From assembly GCA_002798255.1 (NCBI GenBank), contig NWQQ01000021.1, positions 1 through 64,000 on the forward strand: 64,000 bases of DNA, given 5' to 3'. Shown here in pieces: positions 45,371-54,990 of the stretch. Both the position numbers and the translations under genes were made by a program. Every line of letters begins with the position of its first letter. Positions within the stretch are counted from its first letter, which is position 1. Source of the DNA: Lysobacteraceae bacterium NML95-0200. Its GTDB lineage: Bacteria; Pseudomonadota; Gammaproteobacteria; Xanthomonadales; Xanthomonadaceae. The notes beneath the pieces are model-generated. The model worked only from the letters and a program-made list of their open reading frames with translations, made no database searches and had not been told where the DNA came from.

Positions 45371-46465
45371 TCACTCACGAGAAGAAGGAATACGCGGGGC
45401 GACCTCACCCACATCCGCGCACTGGGCGCGATGGCGCAGGGCGTGATCCATCAGCACCAGTGCCAGCATCGCCTCGCAGATGGGCGTGGCACGGATGCCC
45501 ACGCAGGGGTCATGGCGCCCGGTGGTGATGATGTCCACCGCCGCGCCCGTAACATCCACACCGGGCGCTGCCAGCCGCAGGCTGGAAGTCGGCTTGAAGG
45601 CGACCTGCACCCTGATTGGTTGGCCGCTGCTGATGCCGCCGAGAATGCCGCCGGCATGGTTGCTGGCAAAGCCGTCCGGATACATCAGGTCACGGTGCTC
45701 GCTGCCCTTTTGCCGGACAGAGGCAAAACCATCGCCGATTTCCACGCCCTTGACCGCATTGATGGAGAACATCGCCGCCCCGATATCGGCAGACAGTTTT
45801 CCGTAAACCGGCTCGCCCCAGCCCGGCGGCACGCCAGTGGCTTCGACGGCGACCCGCGCGCCGACCGAATCGCCGGATTTGCGCAGCGCATCCATGTACG
45901 CCTCAAGTTCGGACACTTGCCCCGCATCCGGCCAGAAAAACGGGTTTTGCTCCACCGCCGCCCAGTCATGCAGCGCCGGGGTCAGCTCGCCCAGCTGCGC
46001 CAGATGGCCGCGCACCAGCACACCATAACGCTCGGCCAGCCATTTCTTGGCGATGACGGCAGCCGCCACCCGCATCGTGGTTTCGCGCGCACTGCTGCGA
46101 CCGCCGCCGCGTGGGTCGCGGATACCGTATTTCTGCCAATAGCTGTAGTCGGCATGTCCCGGCCGGAATTGCCGGGCAATGGCCTCATAATCCCGGCTGC
46201 GCGCATCGCTATTGCGGATCAGCAAGGCCAGCGGCGTGCCGGTGGTTTTGCCCTCGTACACGCCGGAGAGGATTTCCACCTCATCCGCTTCGCGGCGCTG
46301 CGAGGTATGCCGGCTGCGACCGGTGGCGCGGCGCGCAAGGTCGGCCTGGAAGTCTTCGGCAGCGATGGATATTCCGGGCGGACAGCCGTCAATCACGCAG
46401 CCAATCGCCGGGCCATGCGATTCGCCAAAGGTGGTGACTCGCAGCAGCCGCCCGAAGCTGTTCAT
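45371..46465 (-). CDS. aroC: Chorismate synthase
   Basis: This 364-residue FMN-dependent enzyme makes chorismate from EPSP. The start [23 protein letters not shown] gives the first signature with the active-site His. [14 protein letters not shown] and [20 protein letters not shown] give the others, with AFKPTSSL near the end. The ATG at 46465 overlaps the prmB stop by four bases; a long upstream frame lies inside prmB and is ignored. It supplies the chorismate used by the trp genes downstream. Confidence 0.96.
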   Translation of the reverse strand: MNSFGRLLRVTTFGESHGPAIGCVIDGCPPGISIAAEDFQADLARRATGRSRHTSQRREADEVEILSGVYEGKTTGTPLALLIRNSDARSRDYEAIARQFRPGHADYSYWQKYGIRDPRGGGRSSARETTMRVAAAVIAKKWLAERYGVLVRGHLAQLGELTPALHDWAAVEQNPFFWPDAGQVSELEAYMDALRKSGDSVGARVAVEATGVPPGWGEPVYGKLSADIGAAMFSINAVKGVEIGDGFASVRQKGSEHRDLMYPDGFASNHAGGILGGISSGQPIRVQVAFKPTSSLRLAAPGVDVTGAAVDIITTGRHDPCVGIRATPICEAMLALVLMDHALRHRAQCADVGEVAPRIPSSRE

Positions 46466-47391
46466 GCGCGCGCGGCAGCCAGTTCCGCAATGCGGGCGTG
46501 ATGCGCCACCAGGTCGGCGCGCTCGACCACGAAAATCCCCATCTGCCCGACGCGGAATTCCACCCAGGCCAGCGGCAGCTCCGGCAGCAGCTCGCAAAGC
46601 GCCTTTTCGGCCTCGCCGACTTCGCAAATCAGGAGGCCATCCTCGGTCAAATAGTCCGGGGCATCACGCAGGATGCGCAGCGCCAGATCCAGACCATCAT
46701 CACCGGCGCGCAGCCCCAGCTCCGGCTCGTGGGCGTATTCCGGCGGCAGTGCATCGGTCTCGGCATGGGTGACATAGGGCGGATTGGTGACGATCAGCTG
46801 ATATTTCTCGCCCGCCACCGCGCTGAACAGGTCGGAGCGCAACAGGCGTACGTTGTCGGCCAACAGCCGCGCCTTGTTTTCTTCGGCAAGACTCAGCGCC
46901 TCCGGGCTGATGTCCACGCCATCCACCTGCCAATCCGGGCGGTAATGCGCCATGGCGATGGCGATGCAGCCCGAGCCGGTGCAGATATCCAGCGCGCGCG
47001 TCACTTCGCGCCCGCCCAGCCACGGCTCGAAGCCCGACTCAATCAGCTCGGCGATCGGCGAGCGCGGCACCAGCGCACGCTTATCGGTCTTGAATGACAG
47101 CCCGGCAAACCAGGCCTCGCCGGTCAGATAGGCCGCCGGGATGCGCTCCTCGATACGACGGCGGAACAACTCAAAAATCGCGCGCTTTTCGGCTTCCACC
47201 AGCCGCGCCTGCCCATACACCGGCGAAAGATCATGCGGCATGTGCAGCGCGTGCAGCACCAGCTGGGTGGCCTCGTCGATGGCATTGTCATAACTGTGGC
47301 CGAAGGTCAGCCCGGCAGCGTTGAAACGGCTGGCGCCGTAGCGGATGAAATCAATAATGGTGCGCAACTCGGGCGTGCTTTCTGGATTCAC
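46462..47391 (-). CDS. prmB: Ribosomal protein L3 N5-glutamine methyltransferase
   Basis: This roughly 309-residue SAM-dependent enzyme methylates glutamine on ribosomal protein L3. [15 protein letters not shown] is the SAM motif I and IVTNPPYV is the NPPY catalytic motif; [17 protein letters not shown] is the typical PrmB N-terminus. No ATG precedes it closely. I place the start at a GTG (47391) near the family start; a TTG at 47460 would add 23 unconserved residues. It overlaps aroC by four bases. Its leader would contain the GGGGTCA repeats if transcription starts beyond 47555. Confidence 0.88.
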   Translation of the reverse strand: MNPESTPELRTIIDFIRYGASRFNAAGLTFGHSYDNAIDEATQLVLHALHMPHDLSPVYGQARLVEAEKRAIFELFRRRIEERIPAAYLTGEAWFAGLSFKTDKRALVPRSPIAELIESGFEPWLGGREVTRALDICTGSGCIAIAMAHYRPDWQVDGVDISPEALSLAEENKARLLADNVRLLRSDLFSAVAGEKYQLIVTNPPYVTHAETDALPPEYAHEPELGLRAGDDGLDLALRILRDAPDYLTEDGLLICEVGEAEKALCELLPELPLAWVEFRVGQMGIFVVERADLVAHHARIAELAAARA

Positions 47392-47501
47392 GGTATCAAT
47401 CAGGGCATTGGGGGCGGTGCGAAAGTATAGAGCCGGGAGTTGGCAATGGGGATTGCGCAAAGCAAAAGCACTTGACAGCCAAGCCCGGCTGTCGATGCTT
47501 T

Positions 47502-47555
47502 CCCTGACCCCTGACCCCTGACCCCTGACCCCTGACCCCTGACCCCTGACCCCTG
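47502..47555. repeat. Seven-base minisatellite (CCCTGAC)7, G-quadruplex candidate
   Basis: Seven full copies of CCCTGAC plus a partial one run without error. The minus strand reads GGGG-TCA-GGGG-TCA and so on, with seven GGGG runs and 3-base loops, an ideal four-stranded G-quadruplex pattern. It lies in the divergent gap, 110 bases upstream of the prmB start and 21 bases upstream of the SCO1 start. Confidence 0.95.
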
Positions 47556-47576
47556 CTCAACCGCACCTCCCTGATC

Positions 47577-48209
47577 GTGCTGGCACTGGCCGCAGCGCTG
47601 GCCGGTATTTTCGTCGGCTTCAAAGTGTTCAACACAGCACCCAGCGCCAGTTGTCCGCCCACCGAAGCCTTGCAGTGTTTCGCAACCCCTCGCCCGCTGC
47701 CGCCTTTTGAACTGCTGCGCCATGATGGCAGCCCGCTTACCCTGGATGCCCTCAAAGGCCACTGGACGCTGGTATTCATCGGCTTCACCCACTGCCCGGA
47801 TGTCTGCCCCACCACACTTGCCGAGCTGCGCCAAGCGCAAAAGCAATGGCAGGCACTGCCTGAAACCACCCGCCCGCGTGTGCTGTTTGTTTCCGTGGAC
47901 CCCGAACGCGACAGCCCGGCGCATACCGGCCGCTATGCCCATGCCTTCCATGCCGACACCATCGCCGCTACCGGCGATCTGGCTGCGCTGCAGCGCTTTG
48001 CCCGCAGCCTGTCGCTGGTATTCATGAAGCAGCCGCCCAACAATCCCCAGCATCCGCAGGTCTATGCTGTTGACCACTCGGCCGCGCTTGCCGTCATCAA
48101 TCCCGATGGCCAGATGGCGGGCGTGATTCAGCCCGACCCGCAAAGCCACAGCTTCGATCCGGACAAGATTGCCCGCGACTTCATTCTTTTAAGCCAGAAC
48201 CTGCCATGA
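47577..48209 (+). CDS. SCO1/SenC/PrrC family copper chaperone
   Basis: This roughly 210-residue protein delivers copper to the CuA site of cytochrome oxidase or acts as a membrane thiol-disulfide protein. A single N-terminal helix ([18 protein letters not shown]) anchors a thioredoxin-like domain with the copper ligands Cys73 and Cys77 ([11 protein letters not shown]) and a distal His (AVDHSAAL). FVSVDPERD is the usual motif. No ATG is available; GTG at 47577 is the first standard start after an in-frame TGA in the repeat at 47547. A CTG at 47553 would add LLNRTSLI. The stop overlaps the psd ATG by four bases. Confidence 0.85.
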   Translation: MLALAAALAGIFVGFKVFNTAPSASCPPTEALQCFATPRPLPPFELLRHDGSPLTLDALKGHWTLVFIGFTHCPDVCPTTLAELRQAQKQWQALPETTRPRVLFVSVDPERDSPAHTGRYAHAFHADTIAATGDLAALQRFARSLSLVFMKQPPNNPQHPQVYAVDHSAALAVINPDGQMAGVIQPDPQSHSFDPDKIARDFILLSQNLP

Positions 48210-49048
48210 GCCTCATCACGCAACTGACCTATATCCTGCCGCATCGCCTGCTCTCCTCAATGGCGCGCCGCCTGGCGTACTCGCAAAACCCGGCCATCAA
48301 GCAGCGCCTGATTGATACGGTGATCGACAAATTCGCCGTCAACATGCAGGAAGCCGCCGAACCCGATGCCAGCGCCTATCCCAGCTTCAATGCGTTTTTC
48401 ACCCGCGCGCTGAAGCCCGGTGCCCGCACCCCGGATGCCGACCCCAAGACCCTTCTGATGCCTGCCGATGGCCATATCAGCCAATGCGGCGCGATTGAAA
48501 ATGGCCGGATTTTCCAGGCCAAGGGGCAAGCGTTTACCGCCGCCGAGCTGCTGGGCGATGCCAGCGCAGCCGAACCCTACGCAAACGGCCTGTTCGCCAC
48601 CGTCTATCTCTCGCCGCGTGATTATCACCGTGTGCACATGCCCTGCGATGGCCGTCTTGTGGAAACCGTGCATGTGCCCGGCAGGCTGTTCTCAGTCGGC
48701 ACCGATGCGGTGGCCAATGTGCCACGCCTGTTTGCCCGCAACGAGCGCTTGGTTTGCCATTTTGAAACCGCATTCGGCCCGATGGTGCAGGTAATGGTCG
48801 GCGCGCTTCTGGTATCCGGCGTGGAAACCGTCTGGAGCGGCGTGGAAATCCCCGCCTATGCCGAGCGCATCACCCGCAAGGACTACCGCGACCAGAACAT
48901 CCAGCTAACACGCTTTGCCGAAATGGCACGCTTCAACTACGGCTCCACTGTCATCACCCTGCTGCCACCGGGCATCGCCACCCTCAACCCCGCCCTGCAA
49001 GCGCAAACCCCGGTGCGTCTGGGGCAAGCCCTGGCACGTCTGGCTTGA
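48206..49048 (+). CDS. psd: Phosphatidylserine decarboxylase
   Basis: This 280-residue inner-membrane enzyme makes phosphatidylethanolamine. It self-cleaves at the GST motif to create a pyruvoyl group; here the motif is FNYGSTVI with Ser247, tyrosine standing where leucine is usual. The self-cleavage triad partners Asp88 (MPADGHI) and His144 (DYHRVHMP) are present. The start overlaps the SCO1 gene by four bases, and the gene converges on the ubiquinone hydroxylase gene with 62 bases between stops. Confidence 0.95.
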   Translation: MSLITQLTYILPHRLLSSMARRLAYSQNPAIKQRLIDTVIDKFAVNMQEAAEPDASAYPSFNAFFTRALKPGARTPDADPKTLLMPADGHISQCGAIENGRIFQAKGQAFTAAELLGDASAAEPYANGLFATVYLSPRDYHRVHMPCDGRLVETVHVPGRLFSVGTDAVANVPRLFARNERLVCHFETAFGPMVQVMVGALLVSGVETVWSGVEIPAYAERITRKDYRDQNIQLTRFAEMARFNYGSTVITLLPPGIATLNPALQAQTPVRLGQALARLA

Positions 49049-49110
49049 CTGCGCAAACGCGCATCACCAACCGATGCGCGATGCGCCGCTGACCACCATT
49101 TGCTTCTGCC

Positions 49111-50298
49111 TCAAACCGCAATCCCGGCGGCATGTCGCCACAGGGCATGCCGCAGTGGTGCAATCGCATCGGCGATGCCCAGTGCGCGGCCGCGCAGCAG
49201 GGTCAGTGGCAGGCTGTCATTGGAATACACCCGGTTGATGGCTTCAAAGGCATGTGTTGAAAGCACATTGTCGCTGCGGCGCTCGCGCGCCCAGCGTTGC
49301 AGGCGGGCGTTGGAAGCAAAATCGGCGCCTTTTGCCCGGGCACGCTTGACGCTTTGATAAAACGCGGCCACATCGCGCAGGCCAAGGTTCACGCCTTGCC
49401 CGGCCAATGGATGCACGGCATGCGCGGCATCGCCCATCAGCAACAAGCGCCCCTGGCATTGCTGCCCAGCCAGCCGCCGCTTGAGCGGAAACGCCACCCG
49501 CTTGGAAGCAAGCCTGATTTGCCCGAAACGCCCGGCAAAGGCATGGGCAAGCTCCAGGGCAAAGCTGTCCGCATCCAGCGCCAGGACGCGCTCGGCCTCA
49601 TCATTGGGCAGGCTCCAGACGATGGAGCACAGCCGTTCATCATCGCAAGGCAAAAACGCCAGCGGCCCGGTCGGCAAAAACCGTTGCCAGGCGGTATGCT
49701 GATGCGGCTTTTCAAGCTGCACATAAGCCACTACCCCCCGCTGTTGGTAGTCGCATTCGGACACAGGGATGCTGGCGAGTTCGCGCAATCGGGAATTGGC
49801 GCCATCGGCGGCCACCACCAGACGCGCGTCCAGGGTTTCGCCACTTGCAAGCGTGAGCCGGATGCCATCGGCCAGCGGCTCAAAGCCGCTGATGCGGGCA
49901 TCACTCAAAGTTTCCACCCCGGCTTCCTGTGCACCCTGCCACAACCGCTCGGCAAGCAGGTTGTTTTCCACAATCCAGCCCAGTTCCCGGCGGGCAAAGT
50001 CATCGGCAGAAAAAACCAGCGTATCCGGGCGCGCCGCATCACTGACCCACATCTTGCGATAGGGCTGCGCGCGCGTTTTGCAAATCTCCTGCCATACGCC
50101 TATTTCATCCAGCAAGGCGGCATTGTCCGGTGCCAGTGCATACACCCGCAGATCCCGGTTCTGCACGGAAAAGCGCGCCGGTGTACCCGCCTCGACCAAC
50201 GCCACTTCAAGCCCTGCGCGGGCGAGCGCAAGCGCGCAGGCAGCGCCCACCACGCCCGCGCCCACAACAATGACATCACGCCTCATGCGACGGCTCAT
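49111..50298 (-). CDS. Ubiquinone-biosynthesis FAD hydroxylase (UbiI/UbiF/VisC type)
   Basis: This 395-residue flavoprotein monooxygenase hydroxylates the ubiquinone ring. DVIVVGAGVVGAACALALARAG is the FAD dinucleotide fold (shown in part), VAADGANSRLRE is the DG motif, and LLMGDAAHAVHPLAGQGVNLGLRD (in part) is the GD motif. It is paralogous to the next gene. The ATG at 50298 overlaps the ubiH stop by four bases with GGAGGTGA upstream. Whether it acts at C5 (UbiI) or C6 (UbiF) cannot be decided from sequence alone. Confidence 0.88.
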   Translation of the reverse strand: MSRRMRRDVIVVGAGVVGAACALALARAGLEVALVEAGTPARFSVQNRDLRVYALAPDNAALLDEIGVWQEICKTRAQPYRKMWVSDAARPDTLVFSADDFARRELGWIVENNLLAERLWQGAQEAGVETLSDARISGFEPLADGIRLTLASGETLDARLVVAADGANSRLRELASIPVSECDYQQRGVVAYVQLEKPHQHTAWQRFLPTGPLAFLPCDDERLCSIVWSLPNDEAERVLALDADSFALELAHAFAGRFGQIRLASKRVAFPLKRRLAGQQCQGRLLLMGDAAHAVHPLAGQGVNLGLRDVAAFYQSVKRARAKGADFASNARLQRWARERRSDNVLSTHAFEAINRVYSNDSLPLTLLRGRALGIADAIAPLRHALWRHAAGIAV

Positions 50299-51497
50299 TG
50301 CCTCACCTCCCGGCACAGTTCCGGCAGGTCGCCGCGATAGCCCATGCCGCCTGCCGCCAGTTGGCCGCGTAGCCCAGGCGTATTGGCCAAAATACCCATG
50401 CCGATGCTGCGCATCAAGCTCACGCCCAATCCCGGATTGGCGCTGATTTTTGCCATGCCGTCGGAAAAAGACAGAGTGCGCTCGCGATCTTGCCCGCGGC
50501 GCTCGGCATACGTCTCCAGTAATTGCGGCGTATCCAGGCCGTGCCGGCTGATTTCTTCCACCAGGGTCAGCGCATCGCGCAGGCCAAGATTGAAGCCCTG
50601 TGCGCCCAGCGGATGAATGCTTTGTGCCGCATTGCCCAGCAACACTGCGCGCGGCGCCATCAGACGCTCGGCGACCACGCGCAGCATCGGATAGCGGCTG
50701 CGTGCACCGGAGGCGAGAAAACGCCCGGCACGCCAACCAAAGGCCTCTTGCAGGCGGGCAAGCCAGGCCGCCTCATCCAGCGCTGCGACCGTATCGGCCT
50801 CATCGGCGGCCACGCCATGCACCAGCCCATAATGGCGGTCAAGGCGCGGCAGCAGCGCCGTGGGGCCATGCTCACCCAAACGCTCCCAGGCCGTACCATC
50901 GGGCGGGCGCGAGGTACGCACCCGGCAAACAAACAGCACCTGCTGATAATCATGTTGTCCGGCGGCAATGCCCAGCGCCTGCCGCACTGCGCTTTGCATG
51001 CCATCGGCGCCGACCAGAAGACGCGCCTGCACACGCTGCCGCTCACCGCCCGATTCGATTTCCAGCTGTCGCAGACCGTTTGCAGCAAGCCAGCTACCCA
51101 CAAAGCGCGCCGGACGATAGCGCTGAAGATTGCCGACTTGGGCGATGCGTGTTTCCAGCGCCTGACCAAAATCGCTGGCGGTCACCACATGACCGAAGGC
51201 TTCGCGCCCATACTCGCGCGCTGCCATCACGACCGTGCCAAAATCTCCACGGCGCGTGGTGTGGATGCGACGAATGGGCGAAGCACTGCGCAAATGCTGC
51301 CAGACACCGAGCCGCGCCAGCGCCTGGCAGGTGGTTTCGGCAAAGCTCAAATTGCGCTCGTCAAATACCGGCGGCAGCTCGCCCGCAGGCGCGGCCTCGA
51401 CAAGGGCGACATCAAGACCGCTTGACTCCAGCGCGATGGCAAGACTGGAACCGACCAGCCCGCCACCGACAATCACCACATCATGCTGTTTTTCCAT
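50295..51497 (-). CDS. ubiH: 2-octaprenyl-6-methoxyphenol hydroxylase
   Basis: This 400-residue flavoprotein of the UbiH/COQ6 family catalyses another ring hydroxylation. DVVIVGGGLVGSSLAIALE is the FAD fold, LLVGADGMQSAVRQ the DG motif and VLLGNAAQSIHPLGAQGFNLG the UbiH-type GD motif, where Asn-Ala-Ala-Gln replaces the Asp-Ala-Ala-His of its neighbour; this difference is typical of UbiH. It is coupled to the downstream paralogue and faces the cobalamin adenosyltransferase gene across 83 bases. Confidence 0.88.
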   Translation of the reverse strand: MEKQHDVVIVGGGLVGSSLAIALESSGLDVALVEAAPAGELPPVFDERNLSFAETTCQALARLGVWQHLRSASPIRRIHTTRRGDFGTVVMAAREYGREAFGHVVTASDFGQALETRIAQVGNLQRYRPARFVGSWLAANGLRQLEIESGGERQRVQARLLVGADGMQSAVRQALGIAAGQHDYQQVLFVCRVRTSRPPDGTAWERLGEHGPTALLPRLDRHYGLVHGVAADEADTVAALDEAAWLARLQEAFGWRAGRFLASGARSRYPMLRVVAERLMAPRAVLLGNAAQSIHPLGAQGFNLGLRDALTLVEEISRHGLDTPQLLETYAERRGQDRERTLSFSDGMAKISANPGLGVSLMRSIGMGILANTPGLRGQLAAGGMGYRGDLPELCREVRQ

Positions 51498-51517
51498 GCG
51501 CGGATTTTAAGCCCCCC

Positions 51518-51537
51518 AGCGCCTGTTCACAGGCGCT
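51518..51537. repeat. Short perfect hairpin containing CCTGTTCA
   Basis: AGCGCCTG pairs with CAGGCGCT around TTCA in the gap between two divergent genes (ubiH and the adenosyltransferase). It is one of the dispersed GCCTGTTCA motifs. In a divergent promoter region it is unlikely to be a terminator and could be an operator. Confidence 0.5.
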
Positions 51538-51580
51538 CACGCTAAGATTGCGCAACAACCTGCTTTCCGGAAATTGGCAA

Positions 51581-52150
51581 ATGGGCAACCGGCTTTCCAA
51601 AATCTATACCCGCACCGGCGATGATGGCAGCACCGGCCTTGGCGATGGCAACCGGGTGCCCAAAGAATCCCTGCGCGTGGAAGCTTACGGCACGGTGGAC
51701 GAGGCCAATGCCTGCATTGGCCTGATTCTTGCCAGCGATTTTCCTGATGATGGCGCCAGCCTTGGCGTGCGCCCACTGCTGATTTCCATCCAGCATCAAT
51801 TGTTCGACCTCGGCGGAGAGCTGTGCATCCCCGGTCACGCCGCCATCTTCGATGCCGACATTGAGCAGTTGGAGCAGCAGCTTGACCACTACAACGACAG
51901 CCTGCCGCCACTCAAGGATTTCATCCTGCCCGGCGGTGGCGAAGCAGCAGCGCGCTGCCATATGGCGCGTACTGTAGTGCGCCGCGCCGAACGGCTTTGC
52001 GTGGCGCTTTCACGACTGGAAAGCATCCGCCCACAAGCCCTGCGCTATCTGAACCGCCTCTCCGACCTGATGTTCGTACTCTCCCGCATCCTGGCGCGCG
52101 CCAGCGGCCATGGCGAAGTGCTCTGGAACCATCAGCGCCGTCATGGCTGA
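51581..52150 (+). CDS. Cob(I)alamin adenosyltransferase, PduO type
   Basis: This 189-residue enzyme converts cob(I)alamin and ATP to adenosylcobalamin. The N-terminal ATP-binding loop SKIYTRTGDDGSTGLGDG, the helix RVEAYGTVDEANACIGL, FILPGGGEAAARCHMARTVVRRAER (in part) and the final LNRLSDLMFVLSRIL match the PduO family. The ATG at 51581 has only a weak ribosome site. It implies a B12-dependent enzyme elsewhere in the genome; no other cobalamin gene is in the window. It converges with the Zur-like gene. Confidence 0.92.
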   Translation: MGNRLSKIYTRTGDDGSTGLGDGNRVPKESLRVEAYGTVDEANACIGLILASDFPDDGASLGVRPLLISIQHQLFDLGGELCIPGHAAIFDADIEQLEQQLDHYNDSLPPLKDFILPGGGEAAARCHMARTVVRRAERLCVALSRLESIRPQALRYLNRLSDLMFVLSRILARASGHGEVLWNHQRRHG

Positions 52151-52151
52151 G

Positions 52152-52202
52152 TCAAGCCTCAAGCGCAGCAGAAGCCGATAGCTCGGCAAATTGGAGGCTT
52201 GA
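52152..52202. terminator. Two-tier hairpin between convergent genes
   Basis: TCAAGCCTC (52152-52160) pairs with GAGGCTTGA (52194-52202), enclosing GCCGA-TAGC-TCGGC (52174-52187). It lies two bases after the adenosyltransferase stop and 31 bases from the stop of the Zur-like gene, so it could end both transcripts, although no U-run is present. Confidence 0.5.
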
Positions 52203-52232
52203 TTGCAGCGAACTCATGCGCCTGTGCAATAC

Positions 52233-52724
52233 TCAGTTGGCGCAGCGCTCACACAGGCCGTGGACTTCCAGCACTTGCCGCTGCGGCATGAAGCCCAGTG
52301 CGCGGGCACGCGACTCCAGCGCCGTAACGATTTCCGCATCTTCCATTTCCACCGCCTTGTGGCAGCGATTACAGATGAGAAACGGCACCGAATGTTGCGC
52401 GCTATCGGGATGATGGCAGGCCACGAAGGCATTGATGGATTCGAGCTTGTGGACAAAGCCATTCATCATCAAAAAATCCAGTGCGCGATACACCGTAGGC
52501 GGGGCGACAGCGCCGGGGCCATCGCTTAGACGCACTTTCTCCAGCAGGTCGTAAGCCTTGATGGGCTGGCCGGTTTCTTCGGCAATCAGGCGCAGCACAT
52601 GCGCCCGAATCGGCGTCAGCCGCAGGCCGCGCTGCGTACAGGCGCGCTCAACGGCGGCGATGAAGTCCGCCGCGTCATGGACATGATGCTCGGGCGAAGT
52701 GCAGTGCAGGTGCGTCTGGCTCAT
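52233..52724 (-). CDS. zur: Fur-family regulator, probably Zur
   Basis: This 163-residue metal-dependent repressor has a winged helix (LTPIRAHVLRLIAEE and PPTVYRALDFLMMNGFVHKLE) and a dimerisation domain. The structural zinc site uses CNRC (LICNRCHKAVEMED) and CERC at the C-terminus, and His residues in CHHPDSAQHS fit the Zur pattern of zinc sensing better than Fur. An N-terminal HCTSPEHHVHD is His/Cys-rich. The start could be 52724 or 52733. It lies just downstream of gltX. The symbol is given on family features only. Confidence 0.8.
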   Translation of the reverse strand: MSQTHLHCTSPEHHVHDAADFIAAVERACTQRGLRLTPIRAHVLRLIAEETGQPIKAYDLLEKVRLSDGPGAVAPPTVYRALDFLMMNGFVHKLESINAFVACHHPDSAQHSVPFLICNRCHKAVEMEDAEIVTALESRARALGFMPQRQVLEVHGLCERCAN

Positions 52725-52756
52725 GCCAAGCATAATGCCGTGAGCTGTCCGGTGAC

Positions 52757-54157
52757 TCAAGCCGGGATTTTGGCCAGCGCCGCATCAATCCGGCGCAGCG
52801 CCCCGTCCTGGCCTGCCAGATACACGGTATGCGAGATATCCGGGCTGACCTGGGTGCCGGTAATGGCGACCCGCAGTGCCGGGGCAATCTTGCCCATGCC
52901 AAGCCCCAGGCCTGCTGCGGTGGCCTTGAGCGCCTCTGCCACGGCTTCCTGCTGCCAGTCGCTCACCGCTGCCAATTGCTCTCGCACCGCAGTCAGCGGC
53001 GCACGCGCGCTTTCCACCAAGTGCTTGGCAACTGCCGCCTCGTCGTATTCGCTCAGTGGCTGGTACCAGACTGCGGCCTTCTCGGCCATGTCCTTCAAGG
53101 TCTGCACCCGATCACGCAGGGCGATGACCACGTCTTTAGGCGCCGGGCCCTGCTGCAGGTCATAGCCACATTGCTGGAGATGCCAAAGCAGGTGCCGGGC
53201 CACATCTTCAGGCGCATCGTTTTTCAGATATTGCTGGTTGAGCCAGCCAAGCTTGGCCGCATCCAGACGCGAGGCCTTGGCATTGACATCCTTGAGCTCA
53301 AACAGCGCCACCATCTCGTTCATGGAGAAAATTTCCTGATCGCCATGCGACCAGCCCAGACGCACCAGATAGTTCAGCAGCGCATGCGGCAGATAACCGG
53401 CATCGCGGTACTGCATCACATCGGCCGCGCCAGTGCGCTTGCTGAGTTTGGCGCCGGCTTCATCCAGAATCATCGGCAGATGCGCAAATACCGGCGGGGT
53501 TTTGCCGAGCGCCTGATACAGGTTGATTTGCCGGGGCGTATTGTTGACATGGTCATCGCCACGCACCACATGGGTGATGCCCATGTCCATATCGTCCACC
53601 ACCACTGCGAAGTTGTAGGTGGCGTAGCCATCGGGGCGGAAAATCACCAAATCATCCAGCTCGCTGTTCTGCCATTCGATACGGCCTTTCACCAGGTCGT
53701 CGAACACCACGCTGCCGCTGTCCGGATTGCGGAAACGAATCACCCGGTTGGGGTCATCCCGCCAGGGCGCGTTTTCATCCCGGTATTTGCCGCGATAGCG
53801 CGGCTTTTCGCCAGCAGCCATCGCCGCCTCGCGCATGGCGTCGAGTTCTTCACGGCTTTCGTAGGCGTAATAGGCCTTGCCCTCGGCTACCAGCTGCTCG
53901 GCCACTTGCTTGTAGCGTTCAAGGCGCTGCGTTTGATAAATCGGGCCTTCGTCATAAGAGAGCCCCAGCCAGTCCATCGCCTGCAAGATGGCATCAATCG
54001 CCGCCTGGGTGCTGCGCTCGCGGTCGGTATCCTCGATGCGCAGCACGAACTGCCCCCCGGCGCGGCGCGCGGCCAGCCAGCAATACAGGGCAGTACGGGC
54101 ACCGCCAATATGCAGATAGCCGGTGGGAGAAGGCGCAAAGCGGGTACGGATGGTCAT
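52757..54157 (-). CDS. gltX: Glutamate-tRNA ligase
   Basis: This 466-residue class I aminoacyl-tRNA synthetase charges tRNA-Glu. The HIGH motif is YLHIGGART near residue 15 and the KMSKS motif is [27 protein letters not shown] (in part) is the tRNA/ATP site. The ATG at 54157 begins [13 protein letters not shown], the standard start; 14 upstream residues in frame are ignored. Its promoter region (55 bases) is shared with divergent lpxH. Confidence 0.96.
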   Translation of the reverse strand: MTIRTRFAPSPTGYLHIGGARTALYCWLAARRAGGQFVLRIEDTDRERSTQAAIDAILQAMDWLGLSYDEGPIYQTQRLERYKQVAEQLVAEGKAYYAYESREELDAMREAAMAAGEKPRYRGKYRDENAPWRDDPNRVIRFRNPDSGSVVFDDLVKGRIEWQNSELDDLVIFRPDGYATYNFAVVVDDMDMGITHVVRGDDHVNNTPRQINLYQALGKTPPVFAHLPMILDEAGAKLSKRTGAADVMQYRDAGYLPHALLNYLVRLGWSHGDQEIFSMNEMVALFELKDVNAKASRLDAAKLGWLNQQYLKNDAPEDVARHLLWHLQQCGYDLQQGPAPKDVVIALRDRVQTLKDMAEKAAVWYQPLSEYDEAAVAKHLVESARAPLTAVREQLAAVSDWQQEAVAEALKATAAGLGLGMGKIAPALRVAITGTQVSPDISHTVYLAGQDGALRRIDAALAKIPA

Positions 54158-54212
54158 GGCAAGGTCTTGTACAAAACAGGCCGGGCATTTTAGCTGCACT
54201 TACAATGCCGGC

Positions 54213-54941
54213 ATGACTTCTTTCTTTATTTCCGACCTGCATCTGGAAGATGCCCGCCCCGAAACCACGGCGCTTTTTCGCCGCTTTCTGCACGAAGAAG
54301 CGTCCCATGCGCGCGCGCTTTATATCCTGGGGGACTTGTTCGAGGCCTGGGTCGGCGATGACGACCCCAGTGCCACCGGCGCGGAAGTGGCCGAGCTATT
54401 GCGGCAAACTGCTGAGCGTGGCACGGCACTGTATTTCATCCACGGCAACCGTGATTTCCTGCTGGGCGAAGATTACGCCCGGCGTTGCCGGATGCGCCTG
54501 CTGCCCGACCCGGCGGTGATTATGGTGCAGGGCATGCCCATCTTGCTGGGACATGGCGACTTGCTGTGCACCGACGACGCTGCCTATCAGCAATTCCGCG
54601 CCATGAGCCGCAACCCAGCCTGGCGGGCAAATTTTCTTGCCCAGCCGCTGGCTGCACGTCTGGCGTTTGCCGAGCAAGCGCGCCAGGCCAGCCGCGCCCG
54701 CTATGGCGAGCTGCAAGCCAGCGGCACGGCCGAAGCCATTACCGATGTCAGCCCGGCAACTGTGAATGCCAGCTTCGAGCGCTTTGGCATCCGTCACATG
54801 ATTCACGGCCATACCCACCGCCCGGCCATCCATGATGAAGACCAAGGCCGCCAGCGCATCGTGCTGGGCGACTGGTATGGCGAAGGCTTCTTTTATGCCC
54901 GCGCTACAGGCGGGCAACTGCAACTAGTGCCATTTGGCTAA
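54213..54941 (+). CDS. lpxH: UDP-2,3-diacylglucosamine diphosphatase
   Basis: This 242-residue calcineurin-like phosphoesterase makes lipid X in lipid A synthesis. All metal motifs are seen: ISDLHLEDARPE, LGDLFEAWVGDDD, IHGNRDFLLG, LLGHGDLLCTDD and HGHTHRPAIH. The ATG at 54213 is the family start; the ORF continues upstream but only through the gltX promoter region. It converges on recR with a hairpin in between. Confidence 0.95.
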   Translation: MTSFFISDLHLEDARPETTALFRRFLHEEASHARALYILGDLFEAWVGDDDPSATGAEVAELLRQTAERGTALYFIHGNRDFLLGEDYARRCRMRLLPDPAVIMVQGMPILLGHGDLLCTDDAAYQQFRAMSRNPAWRANFLAQPLAARLAFAEQARQASRARYGELQASGTAEAITDVSPATVNASFERFGIRHMIHGHTHRPAIHDEDQGRQRIVLGDWYGEGFFYARATGGQLQLVPFG

Positions 54942-54943
54942 GC

Positions 54944-54971
54944 GCCTGTTCAAGGTACTCCGAGAACAGGC
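54944..54971. terminator. Hairpin between convergent lpxH and recR
   Basis: GCCTGTTC (54944-54951) pairs with GAACAGGC (54964-54971) around a 12-base loop, starting two bases after the lpxH stop and ending 19 bases before the recR stop. It contains the dispersed GCCTGTTCA motif in both orientations. It is a likely bidirectional terminator without a U-run. Confidence 0.5.
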
Positions 54972-54990
54972 TGACCTCCCGATAGGGCAG

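Noticed and set aside
47502-47555. Translational phase variation of the SCO1 gene from an ATG at 47495 through the 7-base repeat
   Set aside because: The CCCTGAC array contains TGA in all three frames, so no copy number above two lets ribosomes pass. Only promoter or structural effects remain plausible.
47502-47555. CRISPR array
   Set aside because: The unit is 7 bases with no spacers; no cas genes in the window. No CRISPR array was seen elsewhere.
47400-48149. A 249-codon minus-strand ORF across the minisatellite and SCO1
   Set aside because: It is open only because the GGGGTCA repeat and the antisense of SCO1 lack stops; no domain, and the SCO1 copper motif is on the other strand.
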